From a virus, in the IMG/VR virus record IMGVR_UViG_3300046492_000458, positions 1 through 64,000 of that record: 64,000 nt of DNA. One strand, written 5' to 3'. Positions within the stretch are counted from its first letter, which is position 1, and each line of letters begins with the position of its first letter. Below are positions 15,562 to 23,652 of this stretch, in pieces. The notes below the pieces were generated by a model that saw only the letters and a list, made by a program, of their open reading frames with translations, searched no databases and was not told the origin of the DNA. The translations under genes were made by a program, and so were the position numbers.

Positions 15562-16523
15562 CGAGGCGTCCCCCGAACAGCCGGGTACAGCACGGCAACG
15601 GGTCGTGCGCGGACTACGGATGCAAGCGGACCGAGTGCTTGGAAGCCCGCCGCAACCGCAGGAAGCGAAACAAGTTTCTTCTGGCCACGGGCCGTCCTGG
15701 CGATGTGGCCTCTGACCGGTCCGCTGCTCGCCTTCAGGCGTTTCGGCACGCCGGGTTGCTGGACAAGGAGGTCATGGCGCTGGTGGGCATTGCGCGTACC
15801 ACGTACTACCGGGCCTTGCGTGGCGAGCCCATTACGCGGGACTCGGAGCGAAAGATCATGTCGGTTCCTGTGCCGTCCCCCACCGGGATCATCACTACGA
15901 CGGCGATCGTGGACCGGGTTGGAACCCGCCGGCGGATTCAGGCTCTGATCTGGCTGGGCTGGCCGCAAGAAGTGCTGGAGGCGCGTCTGGGTGTCCATCC
16001 TGGCTGGATTGACCGGACCTTCCGACGTTCTGGGGTGCGGCTGACTGTGGCAGCCCGAGTGGGCCAGTTGTACAACGACCTGTGGTCGGTCCGTCCGGAG
16101 AATCAGGGCGTAGACGCGGAGCGCGCAGAAGAGACCCGCCAGTATGCGCGGAGTCTTTCCTGGAACGGCCCGCTGGCGTGGGACGACGAGACGATCGACG
16201 ACCCGAAAGCGCAGCCGCTCACGGACGTGGTGGAGCCGGTCGCGACCGAGGGCGGGAACGTCGCGGACCGGTGGCTGCACGGCGAGTCCGTCATCCTCCG
16301 CTCAGAAGACCGTAAGCAGGTCTTGCAGCACCTGTTCGAGTGGACCAACGACACCCCGGAAGAGATCGCCGCCCAGCTGGAGATGACGGTCGACGCGGTG
16401 TGGCAGACGTGGTCCCGCATCAAGAAGAAGGCCCGCCAGGAGGGCCGTACCGAGCCGTGGCGGCGCGTGTACGTGCCGCGTGAACGAGACCTGAGGCAGA
16501 ACCAGATGGAGGAAGCAGCATGA
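15558..16523 (+). CDS. Multi-HTH DNA-binding protein, 321 aa
   Basis: GTG overlapping the WhiB-like stop. The N-terminus has a CADYGCKRTEC cluster followed by basic residues, then LLDKEVMALVGIARTTYYRALRG (HTH, around residues 68-90), WLGWPQEVLEARLGVHPGWIDRTF (a second HTH, around 132-155) and DTPEEIAAQLEMTVDAVWQTWSRIKKKAR (a third, around 265-295). Several HTH units in a row recall sigma-like or terminase-small-like proteins. Likely a regulator or DNA-binding partner of the WhiB-HTH protein encoded just upstream. Confidence 0.7.
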   Translation: MTRRPPNSRVQHGNGSCADYGCKRTECLEARRNRRKRNKFLLATGRPGDVASDRSAARLQAFRHAGLLDKEVMALVGIARTTYYRALRGEPITRDSERKIMSVPVPSPTGIITTTAIVDRVGTRRRIQALIWLGWPQEVLEARLGVHPGWIDRTFRRSGVRLTVAARVGQLYNDLWSVRPENQGVDAERAEETRQYARSLSWNGPLAWDDETIDDPKAQPLTDVVEPVATEGGNVADRWLHGESVILRSEDRKQVLQHLFEWTNDTPEEIAAQLEMTVDAVWQTWSRIKKKARQEGRTEPWRRVYVPRERDLRQNQMEEAA

Positions 16524-17026
16524 GCACCACGATGACCTTGACCGGCCGGTTGACCGCGTCGCCTGAGCTTCGTTTCAGCGCGCAGGGAATGGCTGTAGCG
16601 GCGTTCACCATCGTTACGTCGCGGCGGGTGAAGGACCCGGCCTCTGGCGAGTGGTCCGACGCGGATACTACGTACTGGGACTGCAAGGCCTTCAAGCAGC
16701 TCGCGGAAAACATCTGTGAGTCCCTGGACAAGGGAATGGAGGTGGTCGCGGTGGGCCGGGCCGTGCAGGAGTCGTGGGAGGACAAGCAGTCCGGCCAGAA
16801 GCGTTCGAAGATTGCGGTCCGTATCGATGCGATCGGTCCGTCGCTTCGATCCGCCACGGCGAAGGTGACGAAGGCTTCGGGGAACTCGGGGCAGGGCCAG
16901 GGCCGGCAGGAGTTCCAGCAGGCCCGTCAGCAGCAGTCGGCGGGGTCGGGTGATCCGTGGGGTGCGGCGGCGCAGTCGGCGGGTCAGGCCGCGGGGTCGT
17001 GGGCTGGGGACGAGCCTCCTTTCTGA
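16520..17026 (+). CDS. ssb: Single-stranded DNA-binding protein
   Basis: 168 aa. Residues 1-112 form the OB fold (TLTGRLTASPELRFSAQGMAVAAFTIVTSRR ... YWDCKAFKQLAENICESLDKGMEVVAVGRA). A Gly/Gln/Ser-rich linker follows, ending in the acidic tip GDEPPF that recruits repair and replication proteins. This is a complete SSB. It is the last gene of the run headed by promoter copy 1 and is followed by a terminator, fitting early replication expression. Confidence 0.95.
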   Translation: MSTTMTLTGRLTASPELRFSAQGMAVAAFTIVTSRRVKDPASGEWSDADTTYWDCKAFKQLAENICESLDKGMEVVAVGRAVQESWEDKQSGQKRSKIAVRIDAIGPSLRSATAKVTKASGNSGQGQGRQEFQQARQQQSAGSGDPWGAAAQSAGQAAGSWAGDEPPF

Positions 17027-17045
17027 CCTGGTGAGGGCGTACGCA

Positions 17046-17076
17046 GAGGGGTCTGGCCTTCGGGTTGGGCCCCTTT
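17046..17076 (+). terminator. Terminator after ssb
   Basis: AGGGGTCTGGCC, loop TTCG, GGTTGGGCCCCT followed by TT forms a stable hairpin allowing G-U pairs. It separates ssb from the next promoter copy 20 bases downstream. Confidence 0.7.
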
Positions 17077-17095
17077 CGTGTGTGATCCTCCCGCA

Positions 17096-17132
17096 TCTTG
17101 TATTGCGTACGTAATAGAAGATGCCCTAGAGT
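17096..17132 (+). promoter_or_regulatory. Conserved promoter/operator, copy 2
   Basis: TATTGCGTACGTAATA at 17101-17116 with -35 TTGCGT (17103-17108), 18-base spacer and -10 TAGAGT (17127-17132). The 28-base core is identical to copy 1. It fires rightward into the gene run beginning at 17172. Confidence 0.87.
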
Positions 17133-17171
17133 GGACACACCGCACCAACCACCACCGTCCCTGGGGGACAC

Positions 17172-17708
17172 GTGAACCTGCGCCTTGTTGACCCGAACGG
17201 CCACACCGTCCCGGACTCCCTCCGCGAGAACGTGACCGCACAAGACGAAGAGAAGGTCAGCCAGGAACTCCTCACCGTCGCCGCCGCCAAGCACGCTGAA
17301 GAGTGGGCTGACTTCGGCTACAGGGTCCGTTATTACCGCATCGTTGCCGACCGACCCCACACCAAGCCCGTCCCCCCGACCGCCGACTTCCACGTAGCCG
17401 TGTCCCGCTTCATAGCGCTGCTCGAGTCCCGTCCTGGCCAGCGTGTCCCCGCCAGCAAGGGCCGGCGGCTGGCTTGGGAGGCCGTATACGGCGATCTGTG
17501 GACCCCGGATCGAGTCGGCGAGGTGCCCCCTGAGGGCCGACCCGCGCTTCGGGCCGTCGTGTCGCGAATCAATCGGCAGGCGTTTCCCGGCGGGGCGCGG
17601 GCTGCATCCGTAACTGCCGCCCACGTCAGGTCTCTCTGGCCGGACAGCTCGGCCTACATGACCCGGCAGGGCGAGCCCGACGACCCCAGCGACCACTACG
17701 ACCAGTAG
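17172..17708 (+). CDS. Hypothetical protein, 178 aa
   Basis: GTG start 40 bases after promoter copy 2, preceded by GGGGGA. VNLRLVDPNGHTVPDSL, a helical part (AAAKHAEEWADFGYRVRYYRI) and a C-terminal half with WEAVYGDLWTPDRVGEVPPEG and ASVTAAHVRSLWPDSSAY. As first gene of the run it may be an early regulator. No family recognised. Confidence 0.6.
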   Translation: MNLRLVDPNGHTVPDSLRENVTAQDEEKVSQELLTVAAAKHAEEWADFGYRVRYYRIVADRPHTKPVPPTADFHVAVSRFIALLESRPGQRVPASKGRRLAWEAVYGDLWTPDRVGEVPPEGRPALRAVVSRINRQAFPGGARAASVTAAHVRSLWPDSSAYMTRQGEPDDPSDHYDQ

Positions 17709-17719
17709 AGCCACCAGCG

Positions 17720-17824
17720 GCCTCCCTCCCCCCTCGGGAGGCCCTCCCCGGCCTCCGCCCCCTCGGAGGCCACCCCCCCCCAGGGTCCTGCCCCGCCCCC
17801 CCCGGAACCTCGGGGCAGGACCCC
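17720..17824. terminator. Three consecutive stem-loops
   Basis: Stems at 17720-17744 (GGCCTCCC/GGGAGGCC), 17751-17772 (GGCCTCCG/CGGAGGCC) and 17784-17824, the last with a perfect 13-bp stem GGGTCCTGCCCCG/CGGGGCAGGACCC. There is no T-tract. They lie between the first gene after promoter 2 and the rest of the run, so they may attenuate or protect the transcript rather than fully terminate it. Confidence 0.6.
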
Positions 17825-17859
17825 ACACCCCCCGGCCGACGCCTCACGGAGGACCGAAC

Positions 17860-18147
17860 ATGCAGAACGCCACCGTCATCACCCTCCCTGCCCGCATCGT
17901 CCGAGCCCTCCGCCAGTCGCTTCCCGCAACAACCGCCGGGCCGGAGATCGAGCTGGCCCTGCAGAACGCCCAGATGGACGCGGACACCGGCACCCACACG
18001 GTAGCCATCCCGTCCGGCCTGGTCTTGACGGTGCGCGGCCTGCTCCACGACACCGAGCAGCAGATGAGCAAGGAGGAGCCGGGGCACCGCATGCGGGTGT
18101 ACCGGCGCCTGTTCGACAAGGCGGCGCAGCGCCTGCTGGCCGCGTAG
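17860..18147 (+). CDS. Hypothetical protein, 95 aa
   Basis: ATG with GGAGG 7 bases upstream. Mixed helix and strand, with GTHTVAIPSGLVLTVRGLLHD then a basic C-terminal helix (GHRMRVYRRLFDKAAQRLLAA). No family recognised. It starts just after the triple hairpin. Confidence 0.6.
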   Translation: MQNATVITLPARIVRALRQSLPATTAGPEIELALQNAQMDADTGTHTVAIPSGLVLTVRGLLHDTEQQMSKEEPGHRMRVYRRLFDKAAQRLLAA

Positions 18148-18167
18148 GCGAAGTGAAGGAGCCCGAC

Positions 18168-18314
18168 ATGGACAACGAACAGGACTGGACCGAGACCGCT
18201 ACCGCTGAGGAGTTGGCGGACAGCCAGGCGCAGATGGACGCGCTGCGGCAGGCGCTCAGTCTTCCCCTGCCGGGGGCCCCCAACGTTCCGGCCGTAGGCC
18301 CTGGAACCAACTGA
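18168..18314 (+). CDS. Small acidic hypothetical protein, 48 aa
   Basis: ATG with AAGGAG 5 bases upstream. Reads MDNEQDWTETATAEELADSQ then DALRQALSLPLPGAPNV. Acidic amphipathic helix with a Pro-rich end. Family unknown; supported by its ribosome-binding site and codon use. Confidence 0.5.
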   Translation: MDNEQDWTETATAEELADSQAQMDALRQALSLPLPGAPNVPAVGPGTN

Positions 18315-18420
18315 CCGACAGTCCCACCCCCCACCACGATCGGGCCGCCCACCCAGACATCGCAGCCCGCGGTGGGCGGCCCTCACCCTTATGCGGACCC
18401 GAACTGCCGGAAGGCGCACA

Positions 18421-18834
18421 GTGAAGATCACCCTGGACCTGCCCGAGTCGGTGAAGTCCTTCGACGCGCCGTACGGCTGCCTCTGGTGTGGAACCGCGCA
18501 GGACTGTCACGGCCGTCGCTGGGCGCCTGCTCTCAGTGACACGCACACCTGGGAGAAGCCGGACCAGGCAACCATCCTGGGCCGGATGCTGCGGCGTCGC
18601 AGTGCCCGCCTGACCGCGGAGCCTGCGAAGTACCACGCCGCCACCGCGTGGGCTGCGGACCACACCGGTGAGAGCGCGGACCCGTACTGCGCGGACTGCA
18701 AGACCGACGTCTGCCACCCGTGGCTGCGCATCCAGGCCCGTCTGGACGAGCAGCGTTGGGGGATGCCGCGCCGCATCCGACGCGGGCGTACGGCTGTCGG
18801 GTTCGGCTGGGGAGATGGCGAGTCGCCGTGGTGA
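18421..18834 (+). CDS. Hypothetical zinc-binding protein, 137 aa
   Basis: GTG 18421 is used because GGAAGG lies about 7 bases upstream. Two cysteine pairs (CLWCGTAQDCH near residue 20 and YCADCKTDVCHPW near 92) suggest one or two zinc sites. Basic C-terminus (MPRRIRRGRTAVG). No family recognised. The next frame begins inside its last codons. Confidence 0.6.
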   Translation: MKITLDLPESVKSFDAPYGCLWCGTAQDCHGRRWAPALSDTHTWEKPDQATILGRMLRRRSARLTAEPAKYHAATAWAADHTGESADPYCADCKTDVCHPWLRIQARLDEQRWGMPRRIRRGRTAVGFGWGDGESPW

Positions 18835-18920
18835 CCGCGTTCCTGCTTCACGCCTCGCACCCTCCACTTTCCCAGACCTCGCGGATGAACCCGCCCCTAC
18901 GTCCGAAGGGCACCCCATGA
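18831..18920 (+). CDS. Coupling micro-ORF, 29 aa
   Basis: A GTG overlapping the stop of the preceding gene opens a frame VTAFLLHASHPPLSQ whose stop overlaps the next ATG. A near-identical start (GTGACCGCGTTCCTGCT) recurs at 19611. It probably carries ribosomes between genes rather than making a functional protein. Confidence 0.3.
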   Translation: MTAFLLHASHPPLSQTSRMNPPLRPKGTP

Positions 18921-19243
18921 ACACCCTCGCCGCCCTGCCCGCCCCATTCACAGCCAGGGTCACCAACCACCTCGCCCGCCTGGGCTGGGCAGCCACTGCC
19001 ACCCCCGACTACATCGAGGTCCGCATCCCCATCGAGGCCACCGGCCAGCAGGCTGCCGCGAAGCGCGGTGACCGCCTGTACGTGTGGCCGGCACCGGACG
19101 GTATGCGGTGGGAGATCCGGCCGCCTGGTGCCGTGCCAGGCCGCGGCGAGGTGCTGGCATTGCAGGGCCCGCACCACGTGTACCTGGTCGCGGAGGTCGA
19201 CCACCTGCTGAAGCCCCTCCATGAAGGGGAGTGCAAGCGGTGA
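18917..19243 (+). CDS. Hypothetical protein, 108 aa
   Basis: ATG 18917 near the end of the micro-ORF. Beta-rich domain: ARLGWAATATPDYIEVRIPIEATG, GDRLYVWPAPDGMRWEIRPPG, LQGPHHVYLVAEVDHLL. Looks like a compact strand-turn-strand protein. No family recognised. Confidence 0.6.
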   Translation: MNTLAALPAPFTARVTNHLARLGWAATATPDYIEVRIPIEATGQQAAAKRGDRLYVWPAPDGMRWEIRPPGAVPGRGEVLALQGPHHVYLVAEVDHLLKPLHEGECKR

Positions 19244-19614
19244 TCGTTCAGAACGTATCCGCGCCCACCACGCCTACCGACGCGGAGATCGCCGACGCCT
19301 GCGATAGGGCCCGCGCCCACATCGTCAGGTTCGGGTTCTACAAGCACTACCTGTTCAACACCCGGCAATTCAGGGACGGCACCCCGCCGGACCGGTGCGC
19401 GGTGGACCTGGACGGTGCGATCAACGTGGCCATGCACGGCACCCCCCTGCACCTCGGACGCGACCCGTTCACCCGGGCCGTAGTGGTGGCAGTCCTCGCG
19501 CGTACCAATGCGCCTTCCCTGGCCACCTGGTGCGACTACAAGGGCAACGGCACAGCCAAGGCGATCGCCCTGCTCCGTGACACCGCGGGCCGGCTGCGCA
19601 GGCGGACGCCGTGA
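19240..19614 (+). CDS. DUF6197-like protein, 124 aa
   Basis: GTG overlapping the previous stop. ACDRARAHIVRFGFYKHYLFNTRQF, CAVDLDGAINVAMHG and LATWCDYKGNGTAKAIALLRDTAGRLRR follow the layout of DUF6197: an opening helix, a C.l.GAI core and a W.D..G...A...LL..A ending. Related in outline to the proteins at 10948 and 46321. Function unknown. Confidence 0.55.
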   Translation: MIVQNVSAPTTPTDAEIADACDRARAHIVRFGFYKHYLFNTRQFRDGTPPDRCAVDLDGAINVAMHGTPLHLGRDPFTRAVVVAVLARTNAPSLATWCDYKGNGTAKAIALLRDTAGRLRRRTP

Positions 19615-19706
19615 CCGCGTTCCTGCTCTACCCACTGGCGGTCTGGCAGCTCACACCCCGAACCCTCCACCACCTCTACCGATGCGCGCGAAAGGCCGCC
19701 ACGTGA
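19611..19706 (+). CDS. Coupling micro-ORF, 31 aa
   Basis: GTG overlapping the stop of the gene before; the frame VTAFLLYPLAVWQLT ends at a TGA that overlaps the GTG of the methyltransferase. Its first 17 bases repeat those at 18831. The Trp- and Leu-rich content could span a membrane, but coupling is the simpler explanation. Confidence 0.3.
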   Translation: MTAFLLYPLAVWQLTPRTLHHLYRCARKAAT

Positions 19707-20458
19707 AGCCCTACTGGAAAGACACCGACACCGGGATAGCCCTGTACCTGGGCGACATGCGGGAAGTCCTGCCCGAGCTCGGAGTGCAGGCCGACTTGAT
19801 CGTGGCCGATCCACCGTATGCGGAAACCAGCCTCGCCTGGGACCGGTGGCCCACCGGTTGGCCGGCCCTCGCGGCTGCCGCCGCATCGTCGATGTGGTGC
19901 TTCGGCTCGATGCGCATGTTCCTCGACCGCGGACCGGAGTTCGCCGACTGGAAGCTCAGCCAGGACGTCGTGTGGGAGAAGCACAACGGCAGCGGATTCG
20001 CCACCGACCGCTTTCGCCGCGTCCACGAGATCGCCACCCACTGGTACCGCGGCAACTGGGCCAGCATCCACCGCGACGTCCCACGACTGCCGTCCACCTA
20101 CAACAGCAAGGGCCGCACCGTCAGCGCCCGCGCTGCCCGGCCCCCGCACACCGGGGACATCGGCGGCGCCACCTACAGCGACGACGGACTCCGCCTCGCA
20201 CGGTCGGTGCTGTACGCGAAGTCGATGCAGCGGGCTGCGATCCATCCGACGGAGAAGCCGGTAACCGGGCTTCTGGAGCACCTCATCGCCTACGCCTGCC
20301 CCGAAGGCGGCCTGGTCATCGACCCGTTCGCCGGAAGCGGCAGCACCTTGGACGCCGCCCGCCAGGCCGGACGCCGGGCGATCGGCATCGAAGCCCACGA
20401 ACCCTACGCGGAAGCCGCGGTGCGCCGTCTATCGGCGTTGACGCTGCCCGCCGCGTGA
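19703..20458 (+). CDS. DNA methyltransferase (DPPY class, N4/N6)
   Basis: 251 aa from GTG 19703, which overlaps the micro-ORF stop. DLIVADPPYAE (residues 31-41) is the catalytic DPPY motif; IDPFAGSGSTLDAARQAGRRAIGIE near the C-terminus is the AdoMet-binding motif, so the order is catalytic motif first. IHPTEKPVTGLLEHLI is typical of phage orphan methylases. No restriction enzyme gene is adjacent, so it may protect the element from host cutting or mark its replication. Recognition site unknown. Confidence 0.88.
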   Translation: MKPYWKDTDTGIALYLGDMREVLPELGVQADLIVADPPYAETSLAWDRWPTGWPALAAAAASSMWCFGSMRMFLDRGPEFADWKLSQDVVWEKHNGSGFATDRFRRVHEIATHWYRGNWASIHRDVPRLPSTYNSKGRTVSARAARPPHTGDIGGATYSDDGLRLARSVLYAKSMQRAAIHPTEKPVTGLLEHLIAYACPEGGLVIDPFAGSGSTLDAARQAGRRAIGIEAHEPYAEAAVRRLSALTLPAA

Positions 20459-20508
20459 TCCCGCACCATCCACCACCTCTACCGCTCCCTCACCCGCAGG
20501 AAGGCCTC

Positions 20509-20955
20509 ATGACCGATCCCGAGACTGTCGCCACCGAGAAGGACCACGCCGTGAAGGCCTGGTACCTGTTCACCAACCACCGCAACTTCAGGGCCCGCGT
20601 GCCCGACTGGCGTGAGACGAAGGCTCCGGACGGCTCACCGCGGCTGGTTGCTGAGGTGGTCGGCCCGGGTGCCGCGCATGCTCTGCGCCTGTTCGCGTCT
20701 GAGTACCCGCTTGTTCTGGGCGGCGTCGGCGATCAGCGGCCGGGGTTCGACTACAGCACGCCGGGCCGTGTGACGTGCGTGTGGCGGCGCCACGGCGTGT
20801 GGATCGAGCTGTGGCATCCCGACATCGTGACGGCGGTCCTCGAGCCCGCGCGTACCCCGTCCCGGCCGCCCGTACGGCGCATGTTCACGCGGCCCTCCGG
20901 CCGGCTCCCGTTCACCCGACGCTCTAAGACCCCGAAGGAGACCACCACGCCATGA
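20509..20955 (+). CDS. Hypothetical protein, 148 aa
   Basis: ATG with GGAAGG 6 bases upstream. VKAWYLFTNHRNFRARVPDWRETKAPDGSPR, VVGPGAAHALRLFASEYPLVLGG and GRVTCVWRRHGVWIELWHPD give a beta-rich core, followed by a basic Pro/Arg tail. No family recognised. Its stop overlaps the next gene. Confidence 0.6.
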   Translation: MTDPETVATEKDHAVKAWYLFTNHRNFRARVPDWRETKAPDGSPRLVAEVVGPGAAHALRLFASEYPLVLGGVGDQRPGFDYSTPGRVTCVWRRHGVWIELWHPDIVTAVLEPARTPSRPPVRRMFTRPSGRLPFTRRSKTPKETTTP

Positions 20956-21473
20956 CGACCGCCCTTGAGGATCACAAGCCCGAGCCATGGTTCTGGGAAG
21001 CAGGCGCCACGGAGTGCCCCCACGGGGCCGAGCCGAGGTACGAGTTCTTCGGCGACGCCTGGGATGCCTGGCGGGAACGACACCCGTCCAGCGACAGCGG
21101 ACCGATCTGCCTCGATGCACCAGCAGGCGAGGCGTGCGGCGCCTGCTCCGAGGAGTGCGGCGAGATGGTGCCGTGGGCCTCCTGCCGTGCCAGGAAGCGT
21201 TCCCTGCGCGACGGAGAGTCGAGGCAAGCTCCTCTCACTCACACCCCGGTCACCGTTACTGGAGGCGACCTGGAGTGCCTGGAGAAGGAGTGCGACGACT
21301 TCGTCGACGAAGACGGCAACGAGATCCCCGGCAAGGAGACCTGCTCGCACCTGAGCGAGATGGAGATCTGCGAGGCCTGTACCGGGCCGTGGGGAAAGGG
21401 CGAGTTCCCGCCTGTCGTCGCTTGGACGGACTGCGCTAAGCGTCTCGCCAGGGCGGGGGCGCATTCCGCATGA
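20952..21473 (+). CDS. Cysteine-rich hypothetical protein, 173 aa
   Basis: ATGA overlap. It has ten or more cysteines in repeated C..C pairs (CGACSEECGEM, LECLEKECDDFVDEDGNE, ETCSHLSEMEICEACTGPWG), all consistent with several zinc ribbons on an acidic scaffold. Function unknown. Confidence 0.6.
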   Translation: MTTALEDHKPEPWFWEAGATECPHGAEPRYEFFGDAWDAWRERHPSSDSGPICLDAPAGEACGACSEECGEMVPWASCRARKRSLRDGESRQAPLTHTPVTVTGGDLECLEKECDDFVDEDGNEIPGKETCSHLSEMEICEACTGPWGKGEFPPVVAWTDCAKRLARAGAHSA

Positions 21474-22015
21474 CGAGCACCCTCGAGGACCTGGCCGTCA
21501 TCGGCCGCCGTGTCGAGTTCGCGTACTACCGCAGCCTGCACGACGACTCCGAAACCCTGTACCTGCCGGGCATCATCACCGCCATCACCGACGACCCGGC
21601 CAGCCTGCGGGTCCGCCTGGACGGGCAGCGCTCCAACCTGCCCCTCCGCCCCGACTACGAGGGCCTGCGCTACCTCGAGCAGGTCGTGCCCGTCCCCGAC
21701 CTTCCGATGGGACGCTTCATCCCCACCGTCGACGACCTGGAAGGTGTATGGGAAGGCGTCCCGCTCTGTTCCATCGGTGAGGACGGTGACCTGATCGTCC
21801 TCACCGGCGACCGAGCGAAGGCCATCGCCGCGGCCCGCACCTACCTGGACGAGATGGGCGGCGTGGACCTCGACTACGTCGACTTCGACGACATCCGCGC
21901 GCACTGGGCGGTCTTCGAGTGGCAGCCCGAGGGCGCCGAGTGCCCGTGGCTCGTCGACTGGGACGCCGCCGAGGGCGACGACCAGGCCATCCGCATCCAC
22001 TACCTGCCCGCCTGA
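21470..22015 (+). CDS. Hypothetical acidic protein, 181 aa
   Basis: ATGA overlap. Two small beta domains seem present: GRRVEFAYYRSLHDDSETLYLPGIITAI...LRVRLDGQRSN (a barrel-like start) and CSIGEDGDLIVLTGDRAKAIAAARTYLDEM. The end is strongly acidic (DYVDFDDIRAHWAVFEWQPEGAE). DNA-mimic or regulator roles are possible but unproven. Confidence 0.6.
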   Translation: MTSTLEDLAVIGRRVEFAYYRSLHDDSETLYLPGIITAITDDPASLRVRLDGQRSNLPLRPDYEGLRYLEQVVPVPDLPMGRFIPTVDDLEGVWEGVPLCSIGEDGDLIVLTGDRAKAIAAARTYLDEMGGVDLDYVDFDDIRAHWAVFEWQPEGAECPWLVDWDAAEGDDQAIRIHYLPA

Positions 22016-22029
22016 GGAGGCAACCCCGC

Positions 22030-22545
22030 ATGACCGCCACACCCGAGACCGAGACCGACATTGAGATCCCGCAGACTCCCGAGCAGCTCCTCACCGACCT
22101 CGGCGAGCTCCACACCCGCACTCTCGTCTCCCCGCTTCCCAAGCATCCGGCCGCCATGGGCTGGCAGGCCATCGCCGGATCCATGACTGCCGGCTTCGCG
22201 CGAGCCCTGCACGCCCTGAACGAGGTCGACCCGGGCAAGGCTGCGGAGATCACCGTCTGGTTCCAGGGCCCGTTCGAGGACGGACCGGACCCGGAAGAGC
22301 ACACGGACTGGCTCGAGCGGAACGTCGCGAAGGACCTGGACGAGATGGAGCAGTGGGTGAAGGACGGCCGCCGTCTGGCGGAGTCGTCCAAGGCCTCCAC
22401 CGAGGCCCGCGAGGCACCGGACGTCCAGGCCGCAGCGCGCTGGCGTGCTGTGGAGCCGCTCATCACCGAGGCGCACGAGAAGGACACCGCCTTCATCGAC
22501 ACCGTCGACCTGGCTGCCGCGGCAGGCCTGGGCGGTGGCGAGTGA
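22030..22545 (+). CDS. Hypothetical helical protein, 171 aa
   Basis: ATG with GAGGAGG about 10 bases upstream. Mostly helical and acidic: LLTDLGELHTRTLVSPLPKHPAAMGWQAIAGSMTAGFARALHAL, then KDLDEMEQWVKDGRRLAESS and AARWRAVEPLITEAHEKDTAFIDTVDLAAAAGL. No family recognised. Confidence 0.6.
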   Translation: MTATPETETDIEIPQTPEQLLTDLGELHTRTLVSPLPKHPAAMGWQAIAGSMTAGFARALHALNEVDPGKAAEITVWFQGPFEDGPDPEEHTDWLERNVAKDLDEMEQWVKDGRRLAESSKASTEAREAPDVQAAARWRAVEPLITEAHEKDTAFIDTVDLAAAAGLGGGE

Positions 22546-22883
22546 CCACAACACCCAAGTTGAAGCCCCTCGCACCGCTCGCCCGCACGATCGCCGACAT
22601 CGTCCGCGACACCCCGATCCGGCTCGGCAGTCCTGACGGGGCGGCCGACCTGGTAGCCCAGCTGACGGTCAACGTGGCCGCCTACGCCGGTGCGCAGACC
22701 CTGCCGCTCATCGACGCTCTGCGCACCGTGTACAGCTCCATGGAGGCTTCCCGGCCTGACGAGTGGGCGATGGAGTGGCTCGGTGACGTGTGGTCGACGC
22801 TGCCACTGGATGTGCGGGCCGTTGCTGGTGACGAGGACGCTGCTGCCGAACTCGCCGCCCTGGCCTTGGAGCCGGTTCGATGA
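22542..22883 (+). CDS. Hypothetical protein, 113 aa
   Basis: GTG overlapping the previous stop. Helical: LAPLARTIADIVRDTPIRLGSPDGAADLVAQLTVNVAAYAGAQTLPLIDALRTVYSSM. Ends in an Ala/Glu-rich helix overlapping the next gene. No family recognised. Confidence 0.58.
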   Translation: MTTTPKLKPLAPLARTIADIVRDTPIRLGSPDGAADLVAQLTVNVAAYAGAQTLPLIDALRTVYSSMEASRPDEWAMEWLGDVWSTLPLDVRAVAGDEDAAAELAALALEPVR

Positions 22884-23326
22884 CCGCCCCGGTGCAGGTG
22901 GGCCCGTCGCCTCAGGGTGGCGGGCCCGTCCCGTCCAAGCAGAAGAACCTGCCGACCCTCGAGCAGCTCCTCATCCTGGTTGCTCGTGCTGAACGCAAGG
23001 GCGGTCTGGACTACATCGAGGGACGCCGGCTGCGTGACGGCATCCTGCAGTTCGCCGAGAGTCGGTCGGATGAGACGGACGAGGCGGAGCTGCGCAGGAA
23101 GTACTTGAACGCGCGCCAGCGGGCGTGGAAGTGGAAGCGGCGGGCTACCACGCAAGGTGTGGGGCCTGTCGGGCCGGCCGACCTTCAGCATGCCCAGCCG
23201 GTTGACGTTCGCGCCGAGGACTCCGTGCGTCGGGTGACAGAGCTGGCCACACGGTGGATGCACATTCCGGCGAAGCGCCAGGCAGGCCTTTCCGTGCTGG
23301 CCGCTCTGTCGGAACGGCAGCCGTAG
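22880..23326 (+). CDS. Hypothetical coiled-coil protein, 148 aa
   Basis: ATG overlapping the previous stop. TLEQLLILVARAERKGGLDYIEGRRLRDGILQFAESRSDETDEAELRRKYLNARQRAWKWKRRA forms a basic helical hairpin; the C-terminus has a second helix (RVTELATRWMHIPAKRQAGLSVL). Possible nucleic-acid binding. Family unknown. Confidence 0.58.
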   Translation: MTAPVQVGPSPQGGGPVPSKQKNLPTLEQLLILVARAERKGGLDYIEGRRLRDGILQFAESRSDETDEAELRRKYLNARQRAWKWKRRATTQGVGPVGPADLQHAQPVDVRAEDSVRRVTELATRWMHIPAKRQAGLSVLAALSERQP

Positions 23327-23424
23327 CCCGACTCAGTCAACGCAGCGTGACGAAATTCCGTTGAAAGTCTCCTCCGCCCCCAGGCGGGCAACTACCCACC
23401 GTCACACCAACCCTGGGAGGGCTG

Positions 23425-23652
23425 ATGCCTCCATGCCTTCGCATCCTGTTCGATCAGATCGGTCTCATCGTCGCCCTCGCCGGGGCGTTCGCCGGCGTGT
23501 GGATAGCCGTCACCGGTACGTACCGGCCGCCGATGTGGGTGAACCCGGTCGCCGCGGCCGGGGTGATGGGCCTGGCCACCGTGCTGGAGGCCATAGCCCG
23601 CTCCCGCCGTCCCCGGGTTGTCCCGGCCCGGCATCGGAGGACCGTCCGATGA
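23425..23652 (+). CDS. Small two-helix membrane protein, 75 aa
   Basis: ATG with GGGAGGG about 7 bases upstream. Two membrane helices (IGLIVALAGAFAGVWIAVTG and VNPVAAAGVMGLATVLEAIA) are followed by an Arg-rich tail (RSRRPRVVPARHRRTVR), implying a positive-inside C-terminus. Small phage membrane proteins of this type may affect superinfection or lysis timing; nothing here decides which. Confidence 0.6.
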   Translation: MPPCLRILFDQIGLIVALAGAFAGVWIAVTGTYRPPMWVNPVAAAGVMGLATVLEAIARSRRPRVVPARHRRTVR

